DNA of 64,000 nt, from positions 29,531,352 through 29,595,351 of the forward strand of contig CANTUZ010000008.1 in NCBI GenBank assembly GCA_947846985.1. Reading direction: 5' to 3'. This DNA is from Fratercula arctica. Taxonomy: Eukaryota > Chordata > Aves > Charadriiformes > Alcidae. The first letter of the stretch is position 1; each line of letters starts with the position of its first letter. Positions 61,001-64,000 of the stretch are shown here, one piece after another. Under the pieces are notes generated by a model that searched no databases, was not told the origin of the DNA, and saw nothing but the letters and a program-made list of their open reading frames with translations. The position numbers were made by a program, and so were the translations under genes.

Positions 61001-62780
61001 CTTGGGAAGATTCCAAAGTGAACACCTGAATATTTCTAGCTGGCCCCAGGCACAATAAGTTGCGCTCCTAACAAAGGCAGGTGCCTCACAAGACTTTTAG
61101 GAACCTTGACCCTAGCTTTTTTCCTTCCATACAGAGCCCCACTAACTGCAGGGCAGCCCCACACTACAGCCAGTGCAGAAGCAAGGGTGAAATAGGGTTA
61201 CACACTTGCAAACATTTACTTGATATCTTTATTATCTAACTTTACTACAGCGCCTCCAGATAGTCAAGATAAGCATATTTCTGAGTATGTGACAAACAGG
61301 TTTGGACCTTCATAATTTGATTTCTAATACATACAAGCAGCACATTGAATAGCTCAATTTTCAGAAATCTTTTCAGATCTTTTCTTCAGATTCAATCTTT
61401 TCAGAAAATCAAACTACTGGTTTATGTGCCTAACTTTAGGAGCTAATTGAGACATCCATTTTTACTTTTTTTCAAACATAGCCTGAAATTTCATCAAAGT
61501 GTTATAAGTTCTTACACCTCACTTATTCTCTGGCTCTTCAAAGTGGGTATTTGGAGTTTGCTATCCTGGTGGCTGTGTGAACAGACTAAACACTGAGACT
61601 TCCTAGATGATGTATGCTACAGGAAAATGATAAATATGCAATAAAAGTGATAAATACACAGAACACAACATGCAATGTGCCCTTGTGGCAAAGAAAGAAA
61701 ACAGCATCTTGGGCTGTGTAAGAAAAAGCTTCACAAGAATGTCAAAAGTGAGGTGGTATTTCCCCTCTTCTCAGATTCAGCAGCACCAGTGCTGAAGTGC
61801 TGTGTCCAGTTCTGCACTTTCCACTACAAGAGAGACATGGCCATACTGAAGTAAGTCCAATGAAAAGCTGGCAACATGATTAAGAGACAGGAGCATCTGT
61901 TATACAAGGAGAGGTTAAAAGCTAAGACTGTTTAGCCTAGTGAAGAGAAAGCTCGGGGGGATGCTATCAATGTATAAACACCTGATGAGGTGAGTAAAGA
62001 CAACAGAGCCACACTCGGTGGTATCCAGTGACAGAACATGAAGCAATAGGCACAAGTTGAAATACAGGAAAGCATTCAGCCATTAACAAAACACCTTTCT
62101 TATTGTGAGGGTGATCGAATGCTGGAACGGGGTATTCAAAACCTCAGCAAGACATGGTCCTTAGCAACCTGCTCTAGCTGACCCTGGTTTGAGCAGGTGG
62201 GTTGGTCCAGACCATCTCCAGAGGCATCTTCCAGCCTCAGCCACCCCATGGTTCTAAACTGCTCAGAGTTTTAATCTCCTGGGAGCACTGGCAGGAATTC
62301 TCAGAGGAATTCCAATTCCAAAAATAGACTTTGTAACTGACCACTAGCTCTACTGTAAAGGTATTAGAAATACTGCCTATATTAATCAGCCGCTAAACAA
62401 AAGAAAGCATTGCTGAAATACACCTCTAACATCAGGCTCCCAAGACATGAAAGCCACTATAATTAGATAGCTGTTCTGATACAGATTTTTCAAACCACAA
62501 TGCACAGCACCATCTTCTGGTGAGCAAAAAGTTGGATTTTTTTTCTTTCAGGCTTCGAGAAAAAATCTCTAACCATATCAAACATGATTTTCATACAAAA
62601 AATAGTAATGTTAAGTTTAAAAATAAGCAATTTAAAATTAACATCATCTATAAAACACAGAAGTCACCAAAAATTTTTATTAACCCTTTTAACCCTAGAA
62701 ACACACAAAGTGAAAAAATATCCTATAAAATGTCTTACCCTCTTCATCAGGAGGACGAGGCATCAACCTCGTTCTGATTT
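865..62780 (-). CDS. 3' part of a large unidentified multi-exon gene (overview of the exon entries below)
   Basis: This is a discontinuous coding region read on the minus strand, with roughly 35 candidate exons of 23-235 bp. Support comes from good splice sites (many GTAAGx donors and pyrimidine-rich acceptors), residue composition richer in E, K, A, V, D and G than chance frames in this AT-rich DNA, and matching phases over long runs of exons. The first exon seen (62739-62780) does not begin with a start, so the 5' end lies outside the window. The last ends in TAA at 865-867. The model would encode about 1,000-1,200 residues here. I do not recognise the protein; no transmembrane run, signal peptide or classical catalytic motif stands out. 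Some small exons are probably wrong, and exons are likely missing between 46.7 and 42.9 kb and near 34.4 kb. A chance string of exons is the alternative, but the terminal exon, the pair at 12.5-12.8 kb and the 46.7-47.1 kb pair are hard to explain that way. Confidence 0.6.
3460..3494. repeat. Two-copy 16-bp tandem repeat
   Basis: The unit CTGTAATTGGCGTTAA is followed directly by CTGTAATTGGCATTAA, differing at one base, and then by the start of a third copy (CTGT). Confidence 0.85.
6912..7035 (-). mobile_element. CR1 LINE, degraded 3' end
   Basis: On the plus strand this reads GACAGAATGGGTGAGGTTGG, then AAGGCACCTCTGGG...CTAGTCCAAC, followed by a TTCTCAAAGCAAGGCC block and CCTAGGACC. This is the reverse complement of the CR1 3' end. 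It is strongly diverged, with no open frame left. Borders are approximate. Confidence 0.75.
8663..8678. repeat. Poly-A run (16 bases)
   Basis: Uninterrupted A homopolymer. No retroposed sequence is recognisable next to it. Confidence 0.9.
11106..11200 (-). mobile_element. CR1 LINE 3'-end fragment
   Basis: The plus strand reads CTAGGATCATTCGGGTTGG, AAAGGACCTTGGGAGGTCTC, TAGTCTAACCTCCTGCTCAA and AGCAGGCCCAG, a good match to the reverse complement of the CR1 terminal region. The downstream border near 11200 is uncertain. Confidence 0.8.
11361..11405. repeat. Imperfect inverted repeat with TGTTA/TAACA ends
   Basis: The outer arms TGTTA...TAACA and the inner arms ATCAT...ATGAT are nested and separated by short unpaired stretches. 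It could be a decayed palindromic element or coincidence. Confidence 0.4.
12529..12643 (-). CDS. Coding exon (penultimate in the model)
   Basis: One of the best exons. The acceptor has a long pyrimidine tract (CTTCCTCTTCTTTTCGTGTCAG), and the frame reads [20 protein letters not shown] and then [18 protein letters not shown]. The donor is AAAG|GTGTCC. It is phase 0 in and phase 1 out, fitting the exon 95 bases upstream and the terminal exon downstream. Composition is coding-like, with few F, I or N residues. No known domain was recognised. Confidence 0.65.
12738..12801 (-). CDS. Coding exon
   Basis: Acceptor CCCCATTCCTCAG|T and donor GAAAG|GTAAGA. The frame reads [20 protein letters not shown] plus K. 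It starts with one base, which completes the AG left by exon 14881-14926 as Ser, and ends in phase 0, matching exon 12529-12643. The intron between them is only 94 bases. Confidence 0.62.
14881..14926 (-). CDS. Small coding exon with tandem (NAGNAG) acceptor
   Basis: Donor TTGAG|GTAAGC is strong. The acceptor TTGGCTTTTAG|CAG|AG can be used at two positions three bases apart without changing frame. The peptide is [14 protein letters not shown]. Phase 1 in, phase 2 out, consistent with both neighbours. Confidence 0.5.
15654..15696 (-). CDS. Small coding exon
   Basis: The acceptor TATTTTTTTCCCAGAG offers two AGs; using the second keeps phase 0 with exon 17498-17545. The peptide is [14 protein letters not shown] and the donor ATCAG|GTATAT leaves phase 1, as exon 14881-14926 needs. 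The choice of AG is the weak point. Confidence 0.42.
17498..17545 (-). CDS. Small coding exon
   Basis: Acceptor TGATTCCTTTCTTAAAG|GCT and donor CTCAAG|GTGGGC. Only one of three frames is open: [16 protein letters not shown] (16 codons, phase 0-0). Confidence 0.5.
17735..17843 (-). CDS. Coding exon
   Basis: The open frame reads [20 protein letters not shown] and then [16 protein letters not shown]. Donor TTCTT|GTAAGA. It ends in phase 0, as the next exon requires. The acceptor is less certain: GCTGAGAG|G fits the phase 2 of exon 18878-18963, but the tract upstream is not pyrimidine-rich. The small, hydrophobic and polar composition looks like a folded domain. Confidence 0.5.
18878..18963 (-). 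CDS. Coding exon
   Basis: Donor GTAGG|GTAAGAC is strong. The frame reads [20 protein letters not shown] and then TEYEMITV. The acceptor CTTTTCTGGGAG|CAT is acceptable. Phase 0 in, phase 2 out, consistent with neighbours. The alternation of hydrophobic and polar residues suggests beta strands. Confidence 0.52.
20556..20642 (-). CDS. Coding exon with two strong in-frame acceptors
   Basis: The outer acceptor TTACATTCCTTTACAG|AGA gives 29 codons, [20 protein letters not shown] then [10 protein letters not shown] second acceptor inside it (CAAGTCCCACTTCAG|A, at 20589) would shorten the exon and fits a different incoming phase. Donor GACTGTG|GTAAGG is strong. Phase 0-0 with the long form. Confidence 0.5.
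22381..22457 (-). CDS. Coding exon
   Basis: Acceptor CTATTTGACTTCCAG|TG and donor GGCCAG|GTATCA. The frame reads [20 protein letters not shown] then SALGQ. The first two bases complete the G left by exon 24639-24702 as Val. It ends in phase 0. Confidence 0.52.
24639..24702 (-). CDS. Coding exon
   Basis: Acceptor CCCCATATGCGTTCAG|CTT follows a pyrimidine-rich stretch; donor TACTAG|GTAAAG. The frame reads [20 protein letters not shown] plus L, phase 0 in and 1 out. It joins cleanly to exons 25107-25142 and 22381-22457. Confidence 0.52.
25107..25142 (-). CDS. 36-bp coding exon
   Basis: Donor TGTACC|GTAAGTG is near-consensus. Acceptor ATACAGTTTCAG|ATG; a second in-frame AG lies six bases upstream. 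The peptide [12 protein letters not shown] is phase 0-0 and fits both neighbours. Short length limits confidence. Confidence 0.4.
26057..26099 (-). CDS. Possible small coding exon
   Basis: The donor TCTAAG|GTAATC is fair. The frame reads [14 protein letters not shown] and ends in phase 0. The acceptor is unclear (GTTGTGAG|A, or CTTCCTTGGAG|TTG at 26081). Confidence 0.33.
26404..26580 (+). mobile_element. CR1 LINE 3'-end fragment
   Basis: Read on the plus strand, GAGAGGCTGTGGCATCTCCA is followed by CCTGAGCAATCTG, a GAAGCTGGCCTGCTTT block and then AGGTCTCTTTCAATCTAGGT with CATCCTGTGA. These are in the order of the CR1 3' end. It is old and diverged, and lies in an inferred intron antisense to the gene. 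Confidence 0.72.
26918..26940 (-). CDS. Possible microexon
   Basis: The acceptor TTCATTTCACTTTGATAG|CAG is good, the donor CTCAG|GTGTTA moderate. The peptide QISPREL is phase 0 in and 2 out, matching exon 26057-26099. Its distance from the frame at 26998 leaves an intron of only about 57 bases, which is very short, so one of the two borders is probably wrong. Confidence 0.28.
26998..27132 (-). CDS. Probable coding exon, 3' border unsettled
   Basis: Acceptor CACCTTTGCTTTGGAAG|GCT follows a long pyrimidine-rich stretch. The frame reads [30 protein letters not shown], then [15 protein letters not shown], phase 0 in, joining exon 29154-29241. No good donor follows; ACAGGA|GTTGAA is the last GT before an in-frame stop. 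The true end may be earlier. Confidence 0.4.
27317..27342. repeat. Perfect hairpin: 11-bp stem, CCCC loop
   Basis: CTTCATAAAAA, then CCCC, then TTTTTATGAAG: a perfect inverted repeat within the inferred intron between exons 27132 and 29154. Confidence 0.9.
28053..28070. repeat. Poly-A run (18 bases)
   Basis: Uninterrupted A homopolymer, not followed by a recognisable retrotransposon. Confidence 0.9.
29154..29241 (-). CDS. Coding exon
   Basis: The acceptor follows a long pyrimidine tract (GCTTCTTTTCCATTCTTTCA then CATTGCAAG|T). The frame reads [20 protein letters not shown] then IVNEFMKFK, and the donor is TTTAAG|GTAATA. It starts with one base, which completes GG from exon 30248-30482 as Gly, and ends in phase 0. 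Confidence 0.58.
30248..30482 (-). CDS. Largest coding exon in the model (77 codons)
   Basis: Acceptor TGCTGTGCTGCCTTTCAG|GG. The peptide includes [40 protein letters not shown] and [20 protein letters not shown], which does not look like a chance AT-rich frame. The donor TACTGG|GTTAGC is weak but gives phase 2, exactly what exon 29154-29241 needs. The incoming two-base phase matches exon 32130-32152. A CR1 fragment begins about 70 bases beyond its acceptor. Family not recognised. Confidence 0.62.
30553..31300 (-). mobile_element. CR1 LINE fragment: C-terminal part of ORF2 reverse transcriptase
   Basis: On the minus strand the sequence reads FADDTKLGG near 31206-31223 (the FADD catalytic motif of CR1 reverse transcriptase at 31206-31217), then [39 protein letters not shown] text and [11 protein letters not shown]...[12 protein letters not shown] 131-codon frame survives (30600-30995), but stops and shifts break the rest, so it is inactive. 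It is truncated at the 5' end and also stops short of the CR1 3' end, so both ends are lost. Confidence 0.92.
32130..32152 (-). CDS. 23-bp microexon linking two larger exons
   Basis: Acceptor CACAACCCACAACAG|T and donor CTGAAG|GTAGGA. The peptide IMLHVTE is flanked by one base each side, and joins phase 2 of exon 32691-32824 to the two-base start of exon 30248-30482 with no frame break. Confidence 0.36.
32691..32824 (-). CDS. Coding exon
   Basis: Acceptor GCAATGTATTTTTGCAG|GAG is strong. The frame reads [40 protein letters not shown] and CLSL. The donor CTTTT|GTGATT is weak and placed by phase (2). An in-frame stop lies just beyond it, at 32687-32689, so this could instead be an alternative end. 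Confidence 0.55.
33165..33206 (-). CDS. Small coding exon
   Basis: Acceptor AACCCTGCTTTTCAG|AAC is good; donor TTGTAT|GTAGCT is moderate. Peptide [14 protein letters not shown], phase 0-0, in line with both neighbours. Confidence 0.45.
33511..33558 (-). CDS. Small coding exon
   Basis: Acceptor AATTTTTGTGTATAG|TTG and donor TCTGAG|GTACTA. Peptide [16 protein letters not shown], 16 codons, phase 0-0. Confidence 0.5.
33700..33858 (-). CDS. Coding exon (53 codons)
   Basis: The frame reads [40 protein letters not shown] and [13 protein letters not shown]. It is phase 0-0 and about 140 bases from the next exon. The acceptor GTGTTAAG|AAA lacks a good pyrimidine tract and the donor GTCAAA|GTGCAG is mediocre, but the peptide is convincing. 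The alternating hydrophobic pattern suggests a beta-rich fold. Confidence 0.52.
33964..33991 (-). CDS. Possible 28-bp exon
   Basis: The acceptor is excellent (CCCAATCTGTTTTCCCAG|GC) and the donor GAACTGG|GTAGGA good. All three frames are open, so the reading depends on the unresolved exon upstream; LFLGRSGNW would deliver phase 0 to exon 33700-33858. Confidence 0.35.
34224..34567 (-). CDS. Exon region with two competing open frames
   Basis: After the acceptor ACCCATGGCAG two frames stay open. One starts [18 protein letters not shown] and continues to 34224; it fits the phase 1 of exon 35654-35779. The other includes [19 protein letters not shown] and fits the 28-bp exon below it. A donor at 34397 (TAGCTG|GTATTG) is usable by either. 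The frame and the end are unsettled. Confidence 0.35.
35654..35779 (-). CDS. Coding exon (41 codons)
   Basis: The acceptor AATATTATATCTTTTTAG|AT and the donor ATCGAAG|GTGAGA are both strong. The frame reads [40 protein letters not shown] and E, phase 1 in and out. It joins exon 36008-36056 through an Asp codon. Confidence 0.6.
36008..36056 (-). CDS. Small coding exon
   Basis: Donor CTGCTGG|GTATGAG is good. The peptide [16 protein letters not shown] leads to phase 1, matching exon 35654-35779. Acceptor GTTGAG|AG|CTG: two AGs two bases apart, so the incoming phase is ambiguous. Confidence 0.42.
36561..36644 (-). CDS. Coding exon
   Basis: Acceptor AAGGCTTTCTTGGACAG|TTC. The frame reads [20 protein letters not shown] and VDVGRVIV. 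The donor is one of several GTs near ATTGTG|GTGTGA. Phase 0-0. The open frame extends upstream past the acceptor, so a longer exon is possible. Confidence 0.45.
37000..39341. other. Intron with no recognised exon
   Basis: AT-rich sequence without splice-bounded coding frames. It holds the microsatellite at 37.9-38.0 kb. No transposon was recognised. Confidence 0.4.
37897..38002. repeat. AT/AC-rich microsatellite
   Basis: Imperfect alternation of TATA and ACAC blocks (ATATACACACATATATG, then ATATATACACAC and similar), typical of a decaying (TA/CA)n repeat. Confidence 0.85.
39342..39400 (-). CDS. Coding exon, 5' border uncertain
   Basis: Donor GGTATG|GTAAGTC is near-perfect. The frame reads [19 protein letters not shown] and ends in phase 0, as exon 36561-36644 needs. 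The frame stays open upstream ([13 protein letters not shown]), so an acceptor near 39418 or 39441 could extend it. Confidence 0.42.
41142..41191 (-). CDS. Possible coding exon
   Basis: Donor TACATG|GTGAGT is strong and the frame [16 protein letters not shown] looks coding. It starts in phase 0 as exon 42864-42965 requires. The acceptor CACTGAAACAG has no pyrimidine tract, so the 5' border is doubtful. Confidence 0.38.
41676..41690. promoter_or_regulatory. CTCF-like motif within a palindrome
   Basis: TGCCACCAGGTGGCA is an inverted repeat around one central base and contains CCACCAGGTGGCA, a full match to the vertebrate CTCF core consensus CCASYAGRKGGCR. No binding data; motif only. Confidence 0.4.
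41751..41763 (-). promoter_or_regulatory. Second CTCF-like motif, opposite orientation
   Basis: CGCCCTCTAATGT matches 11 of 13 positions of the reverse CTCF core (YGCCMYCTRSTGG). It faces the motif about 60 bases upstream. Confidence 0.28.
42864..42965 (-). CDS. Coding exon (34 codons)
   Basis: The acceptor has an excellent tract (CTCTTTCTTTTCTTTTGTAG). The frame reads [20 protein letters not shown] then [14 protein letters not shown], phase 0-0. The donor TTACAG|GTTTGT is fair. One or more exons must be missing between this and exon 46709-46792, because the phases do not meet. Confidence 0.58.
42966..46708. other. Intron region; at least one exon probably undetected
   Basis: No exon here joins phase 1 to phase 0. 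A near-consensus donor at 45893 (CACC|GTAAGTT) with acceptor ATACTTATACTTCAG would frame only six codons (KEMDIT) and is not accepted. A short TGGC repeat lies at 44901-44916. No transposon was recognised. Confidence 0.3.
46709..46792 (-). CDS. Coding exon, two possible ends
   Basis: Acceptor CTGTCCTCAAACAG|CAG is another NAGNAG site. The frame reads [20 protein letters not shown] and VGITPED, then a strong donor GGACT|GTAAGC. If that is skipped, the frame continues ([13 protein letters not shown] and on) to a second donor, AAGAT|GTATGT, at 46625. Composition, with several CpGs, is clearly coding-like. The two-base start completes the G left by exon 46885-47070. Confidence 0.6.
46885..47070 (-). 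CDS. Coding exon (61 codons)
   Basis: Donor TTTAAAG|GTAAGA is strong; acceptor TTTAATTATTATAG|GT is moderate. The frame reads [40 protein letters not shown] and [20 protein letters not shown]. Phase 1 in and 1 out, fitting exons 55840-55885 and 46709-46792. One of the most secure exons. The family was not recognised. Confidence 0.68.
50284..50296. repeat. Poly-G run (13 bases)
   Basis: Uninterrupted G tract after GAT; a length-variable site. Confidence 0.9.
50731..51141 (-). mobile_element. CR1 LINE, 3' part of a copy split by an LTR
   Basis: Plus-strand text runs AGAATCATGGAATGGCTAAG, GTTGGAAGGGGCCTCCGGAG and a CTGCTCAAAGCAGGGTCAGC block, the reverse complement of the CR1 3' end. On the minus strand the ORF2 tail is readable ([20 protein letters not shown], then [13 protein letters not shown]). 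The copy stops at the LTR and resumes at 51733. Confidence 0.92.
51137..51141. repeat. Left target-site duplication (CAGAT)
   Basis: The five bases directly before the LTR are identical to those directly after it (51733-51737). Confidence 0.9.
51400..51407. promoter_or_regulatory. Palindromic CRE/ATF-type site in the LTR
   Basis: TGACGTCA, the full consensus for CREB/ATF factors, lies 10 bases upstream of the LTR TATA box. Confidence 0.6.
51417..51422 (+). promoter_or_regulatory. LTR TATA box
   Basis: TATAAA in the context CAGCATATAAAGCTGGGG, positioned as the U3 promoter element of the LTR. Confidence 0.7.
51602..51607 (+). terminator. LTR polyadenylation signal
   Basis: ATTAAA in CCTATTAAACTGAC, about 185 bases after the TATA box and before a T-rich stretch, as expected for the R/U5 part of an LTR. 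Confidence 0.6.
51733..51737. repeat. Right target-site duplication (CAGAT)
   Basis: Partner of the copy at 51137-51141. Together they show that the LTR arrived by retroviral integration into the CR1 copy. Confidence 0.9.
51733..52065 (-). mobile_element. CR1 LINE, 5' part of the split copy
   Basis: It resumes the interrupted copy. Plus-strand text CACAGAACTGGACACAGAAC, TGCACACGTGGCATCATCAG and the later AGCTTGTTGTCCACCAGGAC match the reverse complement of CR1 ORF2 further upstream. 5'-truncated near 52065; the border is approximate. Confidence 0.82.
54227..54251. repeat. Perfect hairpin: 11-bp stem, ATG loop
   Basis: ACACTTTATTC, ATG, GAATAAAGTGT. The right arm contains AATAAA on the plus strand, and the left arm contains its mirror on the minus strand. 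Confidence 0.9.
55840..55885 (-). CDS. Small coding exon
   Basis: Donor AACT|GTAAGT is near-consensus; acceptor GCACTGCTGTATCAG|GTG. The peptide [15 protein letters not shown] is phase 0 in and 1 out. An earlier AG 15 bases upstream would add ALLYQ in the same frame. Confidence 0.5.
56104..56249 (-). CDS. Coding exon (48 codons)
   Basis: The frame reads [40 protein letters not shown] and GSPSYDNF, then donor AATTTT|GTAAGA. The acceptor TTGCTATTGCAAG|TA is phase-consistent with exon 56755-56950. The open frame continues past the donor to 55984, so a longer exon ending at CAGCAGAAG|GTAGCT is an alternative. Confidence 0.52.
56464..56540 (-). mobile_element. Short CR1 LINE 3' end with 8-mer tail
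   Basis: Plus strand ATCATAGAATCATAGAAT, then GTGTGGGGTTGGAAGGGACC and TTTAAAGGTCATCTAGTCC: the reverse complement of the CR1 terminus with its ATTCTATG repeats. About 75 bp, well conserved, within the intron between exons 56104 and 56755. Confidence 0.93.
56755..56950 (-). CDS. Coding exon (65 codons)
   Basis: Acceptor CCAGTAATATTCTGCTATAG|TTG and donor AATAAAG|GTATCT. The frame reads [40 protein letters not shown] and [20 protein letters not shown], with charged and amphipathic stretches typical of real coding sequence. Phase 0 in, 1 out. Confidence 0.65.
57378..57409 (-). CDS. Possible small exon
   Basis: The acceptor CTTATACTTTTCCTTAG|AC is strong; the donor TGCAAT|GTATTC is moderate. 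The peptide [10 protein letters not shown] ends in phase 0, as exon 56755-56950 needs. Confidence 0.36.
57410..61770. other. Intron without recognised content
   Basis: AT-rich unique sequence. No further exon, repeat family or RNA gene could be supported up to the CR1 copy at 61.8 kb. Confidence 0.35.
61779..62255 (+). mobile_element. CR1 LINE 3' region
   Basis: Plus-strand text GTGTCCAGTTCTGCACTTTC, AAGAGAGACATGGCCATACT, then GATTAAGAGACAGGAGCATC and, near the end, GACCCTGGTTTGAGCAGG with GGTTGGTCCAGACCATCTCC. This follows the C-terminal ORF2 and 3' end of CR1 in order. Frameshifts and stops make it inactive. Confidence 0.9.
62739..62780 (-). CDS. Most 5' exon of the gene seen in the window
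   Basis: Acceptor GAGCAATATACTTGCAG|AA and donor GAAGAGG|GTAAGAC. Only one frame is open: [13 protein letters not shown], phase 1 in and out, with two CpGs and proline/arginine-rich text unlike the surrounding DNA. Confidence 0.55.
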
Positions 62781-63765
62781 CTGCAAGTATATTGCTCACA
62801 TAATAAATAATGAAACCTCAAAGCACACATCACAACACAATATTCTTCTGAGCTTGTATGTGGGCTGCAATCACAAGGTCTGCTTTCTGGCAGACCCTTT
62901 GGATGAGCTTTAGAATATAGGAAGTAAGAACTGTTGACCTTGTTCTAGCACAAGCCCAAAGACATACCCATGAAAAATACAAGTGTGCTGAGTGGGCCAT
63001 GAACACATCATTGCTCAACCTGAATCTCTACCAGTAAGCTGCACAAAAACATCCAGGCCAGAATTTATGCTTAGAAAACAAGCCACTTTAAAGTACTCTG
63101 CTTGTTACTAGCTTGCTACACTGACAAATAACTTTAATATCACCATACTTCCTTTTCATTTGTTGAATTTTCCAACAAGAAGATAACCAGTCAATAGTTT
63201 GATGTGAGTTACTTGATTATGCAATCACTGTTCAATTAACTGTGCTGTCTTGCACAACTGACTCAATTAGTAAGAGTCAGACTCGGTATCTGGTACTTTC
63301 CCAGTTTTACATATAAGCATTTTTAACTAGACTGTGAAAACAGAAGAAAGGAATGAATACATGAAACAGTAAAATTCTAAACAAACCAACCAGGAATGCT
63401 TAAGAATAAAGGAAAGGCTGTTGTTTCCTTGCTTTGCTTGCCACATAAAATGCAGAGTTTCTCACAATGGTACACATGAAAACTTTTCCTCCAATGTGGT
63501 AGCACTAGTATAACCAAAGTAAAATAAACATATTCAAGCTCCTTCATTTTTTAAATACAACCAACACCTTTAGGAAATAACTGAATCCACACATTGTTTT
63601 GAAATTAACTGTTCTATGTGTAAGATACCCCAGTGTTATAACTGTGCTACAGCCACACGCTCCGGGGTTTTACTGCACTGCAGGAGGCCTTCTACAGCCA
63701 CACTATCAAATTCAGAGGCACCTACGGGCCTACCTTTCCTCAGGATTTATCAGCCCAGCATTATT

Positions 63766-64000
63766 TTCAAGCTAAAGATGATCAGAGGGCTGGAGCACCT
63801 CTCCTACGAGGACAGGCTGAGTTGGGATTGTTCAGCCCAGAGAACAGGTGGCTCTGGGGAGACCTTATAGCAGCCTTCCGGTACCTGAAGGGAGCCTACA
63901 GGAAAGCTGGAGAGGGACTTCTTACAAGGGCATATAGTGATTCGATGAGGGGTAATGTCTTCAAACTGAAAGATGGGAAATTTAGATTGGATATTAGGAA
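63766..64000 (+). mobile_element. CR1 LINE, continuing past the window end
   Basis: AGAGGGCTGGAGCACCTCTC, CTACGAGGACAGGCTGAG, GGGAGACCTTATAGCAGCCT and finally TTTAGATTGGATATTAGGAA are successive parts of CR1 ORF2's C-terminal coding region. It is 5'-truncated at about 63766 and its 3' end lies beyond 64000. Confidence 0.92.

Noticed and set aside
1..64000. CRISPR arrays, tRNA or rRNA genes, and bacterial-type operons
   Set aside because: No repeated spacer structure, cloverleaf with A/B boxes, or rRNA motifs were found, and the repeat content shows this is a vertebrate genome.

Overview
The window is AT-rich vertebrate DNA that looks like a bird genome. The case for a bird is the repeat content: several 5'-truncated CR1 LINE copies, including 3' ends of the type GGTTGG...TCTAGTCC next to ATCATAGA 8-mers, and one full-length solo LTR of the ERVL type that is common in birds. 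I see no bacterial-type genes, operons, CRISPR arrays, rRNA or tRNA genes. Most of the 60-150-codon open frames are chance.

The main content appears to be the 3' portion of one large multi-exon protein-coding gene on the minus strand. It runs from an exon near 62.8 kb down to a stop codon at 865-867. I built the model by reading the minus strand for AG/GT splice borders, open frames with coding-like composition, and agreement of intron phase between successive exons. About 35 candidate exons were found. Three runs are phase-consistent from end to end: 57.4-46.7 kb (six exons), 36.6-35.6 kb, and 33.9-29.1 kb followed by 25.1-0.9 kb. Weaker links lie between 46.7 and 36.6 kb, at 34.2-34.6 kb and at 27.1-26.0 kb. 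I could not assign the protein to a known family, so no gene symbol is given. The predicted C-terminal tail contains a short acidic amphipathic helix ([13 protein letters not shown]) followed by a Ser/Gly/Ala end. The gene's promoter and first exons lie beyond 64 kb.

Mobile elements sit in the inferred introns. CR1 copies: 6.9 kb (-), 11.1 kb (-), 26.4 kb (+), 30.6-31.3 kb (-, keeping the FADD reverse-transcriptase motif), 50.7-52.1 kb (-), 56.5 kb (-), 61.8-62.3 kb (+) and 63.8 kb to the end (+). The 50.7-52.1 kb copy is split by a 591-bp solo LTR (51142-51732) flanked by a perfect 5-bp target duplication, CAGAT. The LTR keeps a TGACGTCA element, a TATA box and an ATTAAA signal.

Smaller features are two perfect 11-bp-stem hairpins (27.3 and 54.2 kb), a convergent pair of CTCF-like motifs near 41.7 kb, an AT/CA-rich microsatellite near 37.9 kb, and several homopolymer runs. 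All exon calls are inference from sequence alone; RNA-seq or a protein search would settle them.
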